A DNA stretch of 64,000 bases from Leguminivora glycinivorella (GCF_023078275.1 NC_062975.1:16219141-16283140); one strand, 5' to 3'; positions 1 to 11,427 are shown, counted from the stretch's first letter. Notes: generated by a model from the letters alone, not told the origin. Made by a program: numbers and translations.

Positions 1-590
1 AATATTCTTTTTGAATACTAATCCGTCGGCCGTCCACTCGTGTGCCAAATCTCAGCGCGCTAGGACCATTTTGAAATTTAAAAAAAAGTCGGCCATTTTG
101 AATTTTTTTTAATACAACTTTTTTATACTCCGAGATCTGTATGACATTTGGTCGAGCACCCCCGGCTATCTCTTACGATTTAAAAGATGCCATACAAAAC
201 AAAAGTAGCCAGTTTTCTCACATTTGTCGCATTTTCCAATTTTTTTTTATTTCATTCTAATCAAGGCTGCTTGGAGATTCTACGACCAAAATTAGAGTGC
301 TCTACGACAAACTTGAAAAATCGTCTAAAAAAGACGGTCATTTTGAAAAAAAAAAAATGGCAGCGTCAAAAACAACCCAGGGTCCTCTATGACATTTGAT
401 CGAACACCCCTTGGCTATTTCCCGCCGTTTGGTCAGGCCGTCCAACATTTTTTTACCTGGAACAGGTAGACCGACGGTCGGATTTTTACAGGGTTGTAGG
501 ACAAATCTCTATACGGCCACACCAAACACTGCCACCGGCGGAACCTCCTTCTGGCTGTTTTTTGAAAAATGTCAGTCGTGTTGCAGCTTT
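1..590. repeat. diverged tandem repeat, unit about 248 bp
   Basis: Two stretches recur about 248 bp apart: a segment with TATGACATTTGGTCGAGCAC at 139 and its diverged partner TATGACATTTGATCGAACAC near 388. The block GTCGGCCATTTTGAA near 88 is echoed as GACGGTCATTTTGAA near 333. This suggests two old tandem units, possibly continuing left of the window. The short reading frames here are low-complexity and unconvincing. Confidence 0.45.
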
Positions 591-598
591 ATATTACA

Positions 599-771
599 CT
601 AGCTTTTGCACGCGGCGTCGCTCGCGTTAGAAAAAGACAAAAAGCCTATGTCACTCTCCATCCTTTCAACTATCTCCACTTTAAAAAATCACGTCAATTC
701 GTCGCTCCGTTTTTCCGTGAAAGACGGAGAAACAAACAGACATACTTTCGCATTTATAATATTAGTATGGA
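599..771 (-). mobile_element. Helitron-like non-autonomous element (copy 1)
   Basis: Read on the minus strand it begins TCCATACTAATATTATAAAT and ends in a GC-rich hairpin followed by AAAAGCTAG, with host A before and host T after. TC start, CTAG end and insertion between A and T are Helitron hallmarks. Five more copies with the same boundaries lie at 23190, 24308, 42840, 56861 and 59913. The family resembles the Lep1-type elements of Lepidoptera; the exact name is inference. Confidence 0.7.
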
Positions 772-1297
772 TAGATAAATGTAAGTAAAAAAAATACATA
801 CGTATTTTGATTACCATTTTTCTAAGGTAGGGTTAAATTCGAAACCAATTGAGGTAATGTCGAAAATCTGTAAAAAGGATACTAATGCCATATAATGAGA
901 ATAATTACAATAATGGCTACCGCAGTCTCACCACCTGTGTTTGCACACACGCGCGCGCACAGAGACACACGCGGCGGGGGACTTTGTTTTATAAGGTGTA
1001 CAGATATATTATGCCGCCGTGCGCTTCGTGTCCATTATAAATGAAAATTAAGGAAAATATAGGAAATAATATTCAAGTTACAATTTATTGTTTTTGGGTT
1101 TTGTATCCATTTGCATCCATAAATATTTCCCGTCATAAAAATTACACCCTGTATTGTGGAACTAAAAACTGAAATCAATAGTTACAATAATATAATCACG
1201 GTGTATGAATAGGAGCGCCGGATCGAATTAGGTACTTCAATATCGGGACAAAAGGTTCTGGAGTTTCGAGGATTTCGTAGGGAAATGTAAAATAATA
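772..1297. other. no gene seen
   Basis: AT-rich DNA without a credible reading frame. It holds an alternating purine-pyrimidine tract (CACACACGCGCGCGCAC, near 943-959). Confidence 0.6.
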
Positions 1298-1429
1298 GTG
1301 CATTAGGGTAATTCCGAAAGTCGTCTAATTACGAAAGTCACATAAAAATCACCATTATTTCCATCATATCAAGATTCCCTCTTCGGAATTACCAGAGCAT
1401 TTTTGTCATTCGGAATTACCCTAATGCAC
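1298..1429. mobile_element. palindromic MITE, family A (copy 1)
   Basis: Terminal inverted repeats (TIRs) GTGCATTAGGGTAATTCCGA (left) and its near-complement at the right end enclose about 90 bp. A second copy with the same internal sequence is at 34698-34841. No coding capacity. Confidence 0.8.
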
Positions 1430-2770
1430 CATAATAAAAATTTACGATAGTTTAGCTAGTTTACTTCGTTTATTTTAGATAGTAGACCTTTACGTGTTTT
1501 CGACATTTATAATTGGTCTGTTTTCGTTACTAATGTAATAAAGTTCTTAAGGTTACCTACTATGTATAAGTTTTAATTGGGAAGACTTACAAAAAAATCG
1601 GGAGAATCCCGCCAAAGCCCGACCCTCTGGCAATCTTAAATTATGTATGACTGCGCACGAGAAGTAGGTACCTACGCCTCGTGTCACAGCGCGGCGTCGC
1701 GCCAGCGGCATGCGCCAACCTGATTGGCTATCGGTTGCGCGCCACACAGCGCAAAAATTTAAAATACTACTCTATTGCGTTGCGTTTTATTCTGCCAAAT
1801 ATTGAAAACCCATGGATGAAAGTGACCCAAATTAAAAATGATGACTTGATATCATTTTATAATAATATAGACGTCAACTTATTAACATGAAATTTTTTTT
1901 CAGGCTTTGACAGGGTTTTTATTAAAATATTTTTTTTTTATATATAAGCAATGGATAAAATGTGACACACTTTAAGAAAATATATATATAATAATGTCCT
2001 GAATGGTATAAGACTTCACTTACCAACTCTAATATTTTGTTAGGTGTTTTAGGGCCAATATTAGACATTTTTAAAATATCATTAAACCCATGGATGAAAA
2101 TGACCCAAAATGCATATGTACATCGGCAACCACGTTGTTTTTATATAGATACAAATAATTTCTTCTCGAATATTTTTTTGACTGAACACTGCTTAAAAAT
2201 AGAAATACCTAAATTTCGAGCTAAGCAGGTACCTAGGACGACCCAAAATATTATTTTTATATTTGATCAATAGTCTAAAAACTATATGCAAAAAAGAAGC
2301 AACGTGAATATTATCGAAACCTCAAAAGCTATCGCTACCCGACTATAAGGCATAAACCTCATAAGTCATAATCTTTGTTACGAATAACGTTTAATAGTTC
2401 TAACGTTAACAACCCATATTATAGAATACTATAATCTTAGAATCAAGAAAGTTGATGAATATAACATTTAAAACGGATCCCTTTGTTAGCCAGATTATCA
2501 TTAGTCATAATTCTGAAACGGTTTCATTAGGGTCACCTATAGATAGGTTAGGTTAGGTTTGTTTTATGGCAATCCTGAAAAGTTACGCGTTTTTGAGAAA
2601 AACCAAATTATAAACATTAAATAACAAACAAAAAAAAATATTTTCAAATGAGAATAATTTAATTTGTTCTAAGAAAACCAAATTATGACTAACGAAAATG
2701 TGGACAATCGATACATTATACCTTATGACTTTATTGGTAGTCCGCATTTACCTCGCGTCCATTAGAACGG
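1430..2770. other. AT-rich stretch with a duplicated motif
   Basis: No convincing gene. The motif CCCATGGATGAAAGTGACCC near 1809 recurs as CCCATGGATGAAAATGACCC near 2088 with similar flanks, so this may be an old tandem duplication of about 278 bp. Three units of TTAGG (the insect telomere motif) occur near 2546-2560. Confidence 0.45.
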
Positions 2771-3406
2771 AAATAGGACCCCTGCCCCCCTTCTACTCGT
2801 TGACGAAGCCGAATACTACAAAAATCAGCATGCAAAGGAAGAAATGGCGGGAAAATCAGTGAGCTCATTGAGTATTTTAATCCTCATTTCTCAGCTAGGT
2901 TCGCTAGTTACCTTGTGTCATTCAGAGCAAAAATAGGAGCCCCGCATAGCGAGGCTCCGTCGAATCGCTGGCGGGCCCTAATACTTTTAAAAGCAACATG
3001 AAAAAATAAAACACATAACATGTAAAAGACGAAATGGCGGGAAAATCAGTGAGCCCAACGAGAAAATTTTCATTTCTCGGGTAGGTTCGTTAGTTACCTT
3101 GTGTCATTCAGAGCAGAAATAGGAGCCCCACATAGCGGGGCTCCGTCGAATCGCTGGCCGAGCCTAATATTCTTAAAAGCAACATGAAAAAATTAAACAC
3201 ATAACATGTAAAAGATGAAATGGCGGGAAAATCAGTGAGCCCAACGAGAAAATTTTCATTTCTCGGGTAGATTCGTTAGTTACCTTGTGTCATTCAGAGC
3301 AGAAATAGGAGCCCCGCATAGCGGGGCTCCGTCGAATCGCTGGCGGGGCTTAATATTCTTAAAAGCGACATGAAAAAATTAAACACATAACATGTAAAAG
3401 ACGAAA
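2771..3406. repeat. 186-bp tandem repeat (minisatellite/satellite) with internal hairpin
   Basis: AAATAGGAGC begins units at 2931, 3117 and 3303, exactly 186 bp apart. A more diverged, shortened unit begins at 2771, and the last unit is truncated near 3406. Each unit has a GC-rich hairpin; in the third it is perfect (GGAGCCCCGC, loop ATA, GCGGGGCTCC at 3308-3330), while units one and two each carry one mismatch. Confidence 0.85.
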
Positions 3407-3833
3407 AAAGTATCTTCTGTGAAAAACTAAATTATGACTAACGATAGTGAACACGAACAAACATTATGACTTCAAACTTAATGAAAAATAATATAGATCC
3501 CATTGAATGTTATGATTAAAGTTAATGTGGACAGTAATCATTATTACTTGCGAAAATATACTTTACGACAATTATGACAAACATGTTTATTGCTTTCAAC
3601 ATTATGTCCATAATACAAAATGCAATTTGATTATTATGTCAAACAATGTTTATGACTAACAATAATGATGACTTGCAAAAATCTGACCTCCAATTTCTGA
3701 CATTCAACTTTATGACTAATGATGATATGACTATTAAAAATTATGACTAACAACGTTATGGATTGTAAAAATCGGACTAAAAAAATTATGGGAACCAATA
3801 GAGACCCTATAATATGTGTTGTATTCCATACAA
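3407..3833. repeat. degenerate TTATGACTAAC-type low-order repeat
   Basis: Irregular repeats of AATTATGACTAAC and variants run from the satellite edge to about 3790 (for example near 3430, 3650, 3712 and 3745). The same motif occurs upstream at about 2683. No reading frame is supported. Confidence 0.5.
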
Positions 3834-4146
3834 ACGCTCTCGACTATTTCCTCCCTGGTTTTTAAAGATACAGCAATGATTTTTACAACACAGATTATTA
3901 TTATTTTTATCTGTGTCGGACCGTCGACAGTTCTGATTTTTTTGATATTTTAATTTTTAAAGACGCTAGAGCCAATCGAAAATTTCCAAAAAGGCCTTTT
4001 TCATTATGGCGCAAAAAAGGTGTGATACTAAAGATTGGTAACAATTAGCCAAAAAAACTTAACGGTCCGACACAGATTATTTCATTGTTGCTTCAAATTT
4101 CGTTACGATTGATTAAGTTCTTGAAGGAGGAAACAGTCGAGAGCGT
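3834..4146. mobile_element. imperfect foldback element
   Basis: Two nested pairs of inverted blocks: ACGCTCTCGACTATTTCCTC at 3834 pairs with a near-complement ending at 4146, and ATCTGTGTCGGACCGT at 3909 pairs exactly with ACGGTCCGACACAGAT at 4062. Between the pairs the arms are diverged. Probably an old MITE. Confidence 0.6.
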
Positions 4147-4210
4147 AACCTCGATTTTAAAGATTTTTTCGCAATATCTTTTAACTTATTTGTTCTTAAT
4201 GGACATTTTT

Positions 4211-4732
4211 TAGGGTTCCGTAGTCAACTAGGAACCCTTATAGTTTCGCCATGTCTGTCTGTCCGTCCGTCCGTCCGTCCGTCAGTGACCGTTAGCAGTA
4301 GAAAACTGAAATTTGGTAGCAATATGTATATCAATCACGCCGACAAAGTACAAAAATAAAAAGTGGAAAAAAATGTTTTATAAGGCACCCCCCTACACGT
4401 AAAGTGGGAGTGATTTTTTTTCATTGCAATCCTAACGTGTGATATATTTTTGGATAGGTATTTAAAAATTAATAAGGGTTTACTAAAATTGTTTTTTGAT
4501 AATATTCATATTTTCGGAAATAATCGCTCCTAAAGGAAAAAAAGTGTCCCCCCCTCTAACTTTTGAACCAAATTTTTAAAAAATATGAAAAAAAATCACA
4601 ACAGTAGAACTTTATAAAAACTTTATAGGAAAATTGTTTTGAACTTGATAGGTCCAGTAGTTTTTGAGAAAAATACGGAAAACTACGGAACCCTACACTA
4701 AGCGTGGCCCGACACGCTCTTGACCGGTTTTT
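4211..4732 (+). mobile_element. dispersed GGTTCCG-family repeat (copy 1)
   Basis: Starts TAGGGTTCCGTA with a small hairpin to GGAACCCTTATAG, followed by a GTCTGTCC/GTCC microsatellite. It ends near ACGGAACCCTACACTAAGCG and TTGACCGGTTTTTT. The same order (hairpin, GTCC/GTCT run, diverged body, CGGAACCC end) is seen at 31749, 39933, 49451 (minus) and 55374. Widespread in Lepidoptera; its class is uncertain to me. Confidence 0.75.
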
Positions 4733-5095
4733 TTTCGATATATCTAGTTAATAACATTTAGTATATTTAACTGAAATTCCCAAATTGAAAGGGGGACTCC
4801 TTTCCATTTTAGCATTTTCGCTTCCGTAGCGTCTTAAATAAATAAATCTATCAAAGTTTATACCCATTTCGTTAAAACTAAAGGATCTCACTTTTCAATA
4901 ACCCTCATGTAGGTACAAGATTCGTGTGGGAGGTGCAAGCACGTACACTTGTCTTTTAGAGTTGCTCAAAGGCGCCTTTCAGTACGAGTTCGTCCACAGG
5001 TTTGCTTGGTAGCTTTTCCTTTAGTGTATGATATATATTGAAATGTAAAAAGAATGATTAATTGTATGGTTACTCACGTACTTATTGGACCAGGC
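4733..5095. other. no gene seen
   Basis: AT-rich DNA; no reading frame or repeat that I recognise. Confidence 0.5.
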
Positions 5096-5217
5096 AGGCA
5101 ATAAAATTATGGTCGCGCGATAAATGATGAAACATCGGGCCGTCCCTATCGCACTTATTAATAGCGCGATTGGGACGGCTTGATGTTTTATCATTTATCG
5201 CGCGACCATGATTGCCC
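5096..5217. mobile_element. palindromic MITE, family B (copy 1)
   Basis: About 122 bp, nearly a full inverted repeat: GGTCGCGCGATAAATGATGA on the left is answered by TCATTTATCGCGCGACC on the right, with GCCGTCCC blocks inside. A shorter copy lies at 21444-21533. Confidence 0.8.
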
Positions 5218-5339
5218 TGCAGTTCATGATGTGTCGCATTATCAGTATAATTCGAACTCTAATATAACTCAAGTATTAGATTTAGAGAGGATTGTGCTCG
5301 AATAAGTGTCATTTCAGACACTGACAGTCGGTATCTTAT

Positions 5340-5614
5340 GGGCATTTTCAGAATTTGGGACCCTCCAATTAGCGTAAGTCGTTAACAAAAACTAACTCAC
5401 TGTCAGTTTTGTGACGATAATTAAGCATGAAATTTCAATAAAAGTATTGTTTTCGTGTTAATTATTAACTTTAAGCGATGACCTACATTCAGAATGTGAA
5501 ATAAGTAATTTTTTTGACAGATATTATGCTTAATTGTCGTCACAAAACTGACAGCGAGTTAATTTTTGTTAACAACATACGTTAATTGGGGGGACCTAAA
5601 TTCTGAAAATGCCC
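5340..5614. mobile_element. foldback MITE, arms about 85 bp
   Basis: Left end GGGCATTTTCAGAATTTGGG matches the complement of the right end (…TTCTGAAAATGCCC). Internal arm blocks such as CTGTCAGTTTTGTGACGA and its complement are also conserved. TTAT flanks both ends and may be the target duplication. No protein is encoded. Confidence 0.75.
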
Positions 5615-6944
5615 TTATATGATATCTTGTTCGAATAGGGGAGCATGTCTTTTTAGAAGTGTTCTATTATGTTAAAATGTTTTGTACAATGTTTATTTAT
5701 TGCCTAGTATGTTCTACCTATGCTCTTCTTATTTTGCATAATCCCTGCCATTTCTAGATTCTAATATCTTTATTTTATCCTTTCAAAGAAACTTGTTAAC
5801 ATTTAAAACATACATCAACTGCGAGATTTATGCGACATTTCACCTTAGAAGCTTTAAGGCAAATACGAGTATGAACATTATACATATGTATATTGTGTGC
5901 CCTTGAAGAAGAAAAAAAAACATATATTTTGCGCCTTATGACATGAGCATGGTTCGCACCTTAATGGGGTTCGTTACGTACAGGGGTACACATTTTGATT
6001 CTAAGGAATCGATTTGTTTAAGATTTGACATAGTTTTATACTTTGATATAATTTACGTTCTAGCATAAATTACTTTTTGAATGAGGATGAAGTGTGCGGC
6101 GTATTTGATGTTAAATTGGTACATAGCCATAGCATTGAAAATGAATTCTAGGAATCAACCGCGCCAAATCAGATTAATTTATCAGTAGGCATTTAATTAA
6201 AGTAACATTTGAAATTATTTACCAAGTAATTAATATAATATGTGGTCTACAATATGTATGTTATAATATATATGGCACGATTTTAACTTCAAAATAATTA
6301 AATAAATAAATGTAGAGAAAAAAAACCTGGTCACAGTGGTCCGATTTTCATCAAAAACGGCTAAGTACACTCCCGACTACAACAAAATCTAAATCGGTTG
6401 ATCCGTCCGAAAGCTGCGACGTCACAAACAGACACACACAGACATACAGGTAGGTGAACGTACGTATAATCGTTGACGTTCTGTGGCGAAAGATCGCAAT
6501 GACATCTGTCGCGTTAATACGGAAGGACGTTAGAGAGAGAAAATTATGATTAAGTTGATGTAGCGTCAACGATTGCACGCGCGGCTAAAGGTCAGTAGTC
6601 TATAAACTAGTGCGTTATTTAAGTGCTAATACAGGGTGTTATGAGCAAATTATCTGCATTACTGCATCCGCAATTCAAAAGTACCATCGCAAATGTATGC
6701 AAGTTATGCGGCGGCACGCTAACTTCGATTATCGTCCTCATTTTCCCGCAACCTCGTATCTTTACTACGGCACTATTCTAAAAGTAACATGATTCTTTTT
6801 AGCGTAAAGTCCAAATTAGAAAATTGCTGGAAGGCGTGGTTATTCGTGATGCTTCGTATTAGCCTAGCCCTCGGTATAACAGTAATGTATTGTGCTTGCA
6901 CTACGCATCAGCTGGCAGTTGTTACTGTAGTATTTATACTTACC
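5615..6944. other. no gene seen; one repeat fragment
   Basis: AT-rich, no supported gene. Around 6340-6450 (TTTTCATCAAAAACGGCT, then ATCGGTTGATCCGTCC, then an ACAGACACACA run) there is a fragment of a type often seen dispersed in insect genomes. The short reading frames here overlap it or are random. Confidence 0.45.
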
Positions 6945-7085
6945 AGCTTATTCATAAACGTACACTAAAGTTATCAAGCCGATAAAGTTCGTTTGTCCCT
7001 TTCCGACCAATTAGTGTGATAGAAAGGGACAAACGAACTTTATCGGCTTGCTTGATAATTTTAGTATACGTTTATGAAGAAGGGG
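6945..7085. mobile_element. palindromic MITE, family C (copy 1)
   Basis: Inverted arms TTATTCATAAACGTACACTA and GATAAAGTTCGTTTGTCCC, answered by GGGACAAACGAACTTTATC and …GTATACGTTTATGAA. A cleaner copy is at 57182-57317. Confidence 0.8.
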
Positions 7086-8365
7086 GTTAGTATTTAATGC
7101 TTCATTAATAAATGTAGGTACCTGTAGAGAAATATCACATCATTTTTGAGAGCTATGAAAATGTGATGATTGTGCTATGCTTCTCCAGAATTTTTACAGT
7201 AAGTTAACGCCAATATAATATAAAAGTATCCTCCTGTAATATTTATTGACCGTTGTCAAGATTCATATGTAGTGGCATCTACTGGGACACTTTCAAGCAC
7301 TGACACTTTTACTTTACATAAAAGTCACGTGCAAACATTTTCATAATAACATCAGTCATCAATATGTAACAGGGATAAAATACTCCCTAGAAACTTAAAC
7401 AGGCTGACCGCATTCACGTCAGTGGCCACTAATCCGGCGAAGCTCAATGAATACCTGCGGACATCTTCGTGAGGATTCATCGGACGAAATCCCTCAATCA
7501 TGCGCTTAGAGCTTGCATTAATGACGATCATATCGGCAATCTGATTGATCAGGTTGAAGAGTCGAACAATCATGCGAAGTTTAAGAATGCGTTTCTTGTC
7601 TGGATGTTTTCACTACAAAAAGACCTTGAAAAGACTGGGTCTTATCCTTCTTTTTCTCCAATCTAACGTTTTCCTAGACTAGTACCAAACTCCGCTTTTC
7701 GACTCAGTTTTTTCTCCTTTCCCGATCTTCGGCATCCTATGGTGTGAGATTGTTTTCTTCTCTAACGGCGTCCAGCCAGCGACGGATAAGTGTTAAGTGT
7801 TTAATAGTCGCGGTTACGGAACCAACCAAAGTGCAAAGTAGAGGATGACCAACAACAATATGGTGTATGCGGGGGAACTACTTAACAGGCAAAATAGACT
7901 ACGCACTCGCGCTTCGCTCTTGTCACTCAGCCTAACCGTTTACACGTTGTTTTTTACTAATGCCTTGCACTTCGTACTAATCACTAATTAATCAATATAA
8001 AAACAATCCTTGAGGTAAAAGTACCAGTATTGGACAGTCTCTCAGTAGATGCCACTTTAAATCTTAAGTCATTGACAATAAACGTTAGGGTGTCATCTAT
8101 GGAGCATTAGCGTATAGACTAGTACTTTACTTTAAATTCATTCATATCTAAGGATTACTTTAGAATGGTATTTAAGTATTGGACTCTGCCACGTTGGTCT
8201 AAATAACAATACATGTTCATATCAGACGTGGGTACGCGTGGGAATTGGAACACTCGGATATCGCTCGGTTGGTTTTCTAGCAGCAGAACGTTGGTTTCAA
8301 ACTTGAAATTAGCAATCGGAGGTAATGTAGTACAAGTACACGGTACACGGGGATAAAGTAAAATA
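7086..8365. other. no gene seen
   Basis: No recognised repeat or gene. The opposing reading frames at 7352-7573 and 7469-7666 overlap, have no matching features and are probably chance. Confidence 0.45.
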
Positions 8366-8588
8366 TTTTTCGGTACAGATGGTGTTTTTTTTTACGCACT
8401 AGTGCGGAAAGGGTTCATTATATGCCAGGTCGAAACTTCGGAGTGCTATCTGTACTGAAAAACGTCGTACGATACACGTGCGAAAAGGAAATTCGTAACT
8501 CGTGTCGATTAAAAATATTCTCATTTATCGCCACTTTATCGCCACTCGTTTTGAACTTCCTTTTTTACGCACTTGTATCGTAATGTAC
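8366..8588 (-). mobile_element. two-module foldback, family D (copy 1)
   Basis: Minus-strand copy. One palindrome is bounded by TTTTCGGTACAGATGG and CTATCTGTACTGAAAA; the adjacent one by TACGATACACGTGCGAAAAG and TTTTTACGCACTTGTATCGT. The same two-palindrome design recurs at 30843-31024, 57427-57648 and, more diverged, 42560-42752. Confidence 0.75.
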
Positions 8589-9537
8589 TATAGTATTTAC
8601 TATAAGATGTGAGCATCACCAGTGTAGTTATGGTAGTATGGTGGCGCTCAAAAAATGAGGTACGAATATGTACCTTAGTATGGAGACTGTAAATCCTATA
8701 TAAATAATCCTTGGTAGAGTTACTAACCCCATTGGAAGATAGAAACTTACAGTAAGTGACAATAAGGGGCACGCCGGGTGACTTGAACCAGCATTATACA
8801 AAAAAGTGTTAAAAATTAAATATTTATAATAACTCTCCAAACCCACACACTATTTCGGTTCCTACTTAGAAAATAACTAGACTTAGATGAATCGCGTGCG
8901 AAATCATACCGTGCTTTTATTTCCTATATTTCATTAAACTTAATTGAAAAAATAAAATAGTTCCTTTACTTACGACGCATCTAGTTCTGTCTTGCCATTC
9001 CGCAGTTTAGTCTACAAATGCTATTCCTCTCACTTAATCCATAAAAGCTTAAAACATTGGCTTAAATCCACAATTTCGTTCCTTAAACTTTTATGAGTAA
9101 AGGACATTTTTACTTAACAAGGAGTTACTATTACATCATTTTATCCTTACAAATTCTTGAAGTAAGGATTCCTTGAATCTTTCAAGTCTGAAGTTTGTTT
9201 CCTTGCGTTAGAGTAGCTATTAGGTTTCAGGTTTTGTAGAAATCCTCTTCTTATTCCGGATAGGAGTTGCCGTCCTAAGTGCATCGAGATCGCCCTACGT
9301 GCATCCGCTGGCAATGTCAGTTAGAAATTTCTCGTTACGGTATAATCCACCGGCACCGTGGAGATCTCACGAGTAACGTTGCTCTTATGTTACTAAATTA
9401 TGTCGGCGTATACTTGGAAATGGCTGTCAAAGAGAGCTAGAAACGTTAACAAAGTAAATGTTTGATGATGGCTGTGTAAATGCCATATTTGTGTTTGACT
9501 GTTCATAAAGTAGGTAGGCAGTATGAGACCAGGGTAC
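8589..9537. other. no gene seen
   Basis: AT-rich unique-looking sequence with no supported gene or repeat. Confidence 0.5.
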
Positions 9538-9681
9538 GTAGTCGAATGGCACAAACGCTCACGAAACGAAGCGCTCGTAGATATCTATCTCTATCGCTCT
9601 TGCGTATTGGCGCGACAGAGCCAGACTACCTTTCGCGGCGTTTCGTTTTCGTTTCGCGTCGGAGAAATGCCATTCGGCTAC
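9538..9681. mobile_element. MITE, family E (copy 1)
   Basis: TIRs GTAGTCGAATGGC and GCCATTCGGCTAC. The interior (CTATCTCTATCGCTCTTGCG, TATTGGCGCGACAGAG) is shared with the copy at 17649-17794. Small open frames through it are by-products. Confidence 0.8.
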
Positions 9682-9699
9682 TTTATTAGAATAGCTTTA

Positions 9700-9842
9700 T
9701 TTTATTAGCGTAATTTAATGTAATAAATATTTGAATGCTGAAAATTCAGCCAAGCATGTAAAGATCTCGAATGTACATATTAACATCTTTATATCACTCG
9801 TGTTTTATCAAATAAAGAATTATCTTATCTTATCTTATCTTA
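9700..9842 (+). mobile_element. retroposon 3' tail ending in (TTATC)n
   Basis: The sequence ends CAAATAAAGAATTATC followed by repeated TTATC units, an arrangement typical of LINE or SINE 3' ends with a short tandem tail instead of poly(A). No coding part remains. Confidence 0.5.
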
Positions 9843-9869
9843 TAAATCCAACTATATTTTTATCCCCTT

Positions 9870-10073
9870 GCCGTAGTAACCATTGGCTGTTGGTGCGCAG
9901 AGGCCAATGCCTTTATTTAGGAAATTGGGCGGGAGGCTGAGCGAGCGTGGTCACGACCCCCGCTCTGGGTAGTCCTGTTGCTAAGGTTGTCCATTGCGGT
10001 TCAACGTGGCAACGCGGCGAGCGTGATGGGCTCCTTTGCAACGGGAGGGACTCGGAATGGATTTAGTGAGTAG
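9870..10073 (+). pseudogene. decayed LINE protein C-terminus
   Basis: Two frames give pieces of one recognisable retrotransposon tail: MPLFRKLGGRLSERGHDPR, then after a frameshift SIAVQRGNAASVMGSFATG, ending in a stop at 10071. The Q-R-G-N-A-A-S-V core is recurrent at the C-terminus of non-LTR retrotransposon proteins. Stops and the frame change show that it is dead. Confidence 0.55.
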
Positions 10074-10638
10074 TTTAGATTAGAAAAAATATATTCGGGA
10101 GTAGAAAAAATATATATTATGTACACTAGGGTGTTTCATTTTTCCAAAATTTTGATTTATTTTTGACTTCGCTTTTCTTCTTGGTTCTACACCTATACAG
10201 AGCCCGTTTACCAAAAATCAGCGAAATCGGACAATATTTAGAGGTCGCGCTCTGTGGCAACTTTTGTCTGAAGAAGTTACTATGGGCGCAGGAGAGGCTA
10301 GGAACAAAACTCATGTAACTTTTTGTAGGAGGTGGTTTAAAAGTGATTTTGATGAGTAGTGTTTATATTGAAGCAAGTTCTTTTAAAAAATGAGTAGTAG
10401 TCGTGACATTTAGTTTCTAGGCATAGTTGCTTATGGTAATTTTGCCCACTCTACGAATGCGTAAGGAGTGGCCATGCATTGTTAAGCTTGCTACCACCCC
10501 TGATGTGACGACTACCACTCTGCCAAGAGTGTAACGACAAGGAAGAAAACAAGATCGTTCTTTGACTTAAGTATATTTACCGGGACATAAACCGTACTTA
10601 CCTTTGTGATTTTTGTTTTCGAACTATTTAATGTCCAG
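10074..10638. other. no gene seen
   Basis: No recognised repeat. The minus-strand frame at 10126-10314 is short and lacks any familiar motif. Confidence 0.45.
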
Positions 10639-10920
10639 GATGTTAGCGATTATTGTAGCCCTAACATCAGAGACTTGGTCGATAGTCTGACAATAGTCTA
10701 TGATACCGCAAAGAGGAGAATATATTTAATAATAGAAATTAACGCTCCAGTCAATGATAAAGAGCAAAACATCGGTGTCGAACATCACAGAAAATGCGTT
10801 ACTACTTACCTACTACTTAAGCGAACAGAAGATAAGGTTGCGGCTTACATTTGTAAGCTAAATTATAACGATGATGACTTTCTTTTATCAAGAATGGATG
10901 TTACAACTGTTGTATTTTAA
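10639..10920 (+). CDS. possible terminal exon of an unrecognised gene
   Basis: An open stretch of 93 codons (DVSDYCSPNIRDLVDSLTIV … ending SRMDVTTVVF) follows a plausible splice acceptor, a T-rich run ending CCAG at 10635-10638. It stops at TAA (10918-10920), and a poly(A) signal AATAAA lies 4 bases later at 10925-10930. The translation is mixed polar and charged, with no transmembrane segment, and the frame is long for such AT-rich DNA. I recognise no domain and found no partner exons upstream, so this could be the last exon of a host gene, a fossil exon, or chance. The region upstream to 10606 is also open in this frame but lacks an ATG. Confidence 0.3.
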   Translation, partial: DVSDYCSPNIRDLVDSLTIVYDTAKRRIYLIIEINAPVNDKEQNIGVEHHRKCVTTYLLLKRTEDKVAAYICKLNYNDDDFLLSRMDVTTVVF

Positions 10921-10930
10921 GTTTAATAAA

Positions 10931-11314
10931 TTTACTTTTACTTTAAAATAATTTACAACTACTCTATTGTTTTACTTTTTAAAATTGCCCTGTTGTGGAC
11001 AACGAGTATTAAATAAAAAACAAGCATTTATATTAACAAAATATAAAGTACATAACTGATATAAATTCTAATAAATATAAGTTAGTAGATATCTAAATAC
11101 AGTAGTCTAAATAGTTGCCACAGGGTCCACCAAAGACTACCACGTTAGTTCTTAGTCTAAGAGCTAGTGTTGAGCTAATGCTGCCGCTGCATGACATTTT
11201 AATGGCAAAGTATGGTACTGTAGTGTTAACAGAAATGTTGAATATACGTGATAACAACGTTTACGAGTAAGTTTATTTGTACATATCTTTATATGAATTA
11301 CAAATCAAACAAAC
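10931..11314. other. no gene seen
   Basis: AT-rich sequence downstream of the candidate exon; nothing recognised. Confidence 0.5.
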
Positions 11315-11427
11315 AATCACGCCTGTGTCCCATAAAGGGGTAGGCAGAGCACATGAAACTACTAAAGCTTTAGTGCCACTCTTGGGAAATAAGGGGTTGA
11401 AAGAAAACGAAACTGTGGCATTATGAA
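11315..11427 (+). mobile_element. dispersed repeat, family F (copy 1, partial)
   Basis: Contains CATAAAGGGGTAGGCAGAGC, ACATGAAACTACTAAAG, AGTGCCACTCTTGG and GGGGTTGAAAGAAA in order. Related copies are at 18343-18600 (minus), 37250-37500 and 45450-45540 (minus). Confidence 0.65.

Noticed and set aside
4255..4283. GTCC/GTCT microsatellites as independent loci
   Set aside because: They recur at the same position within every GGTTCCG-family copy, so they belong to that element.
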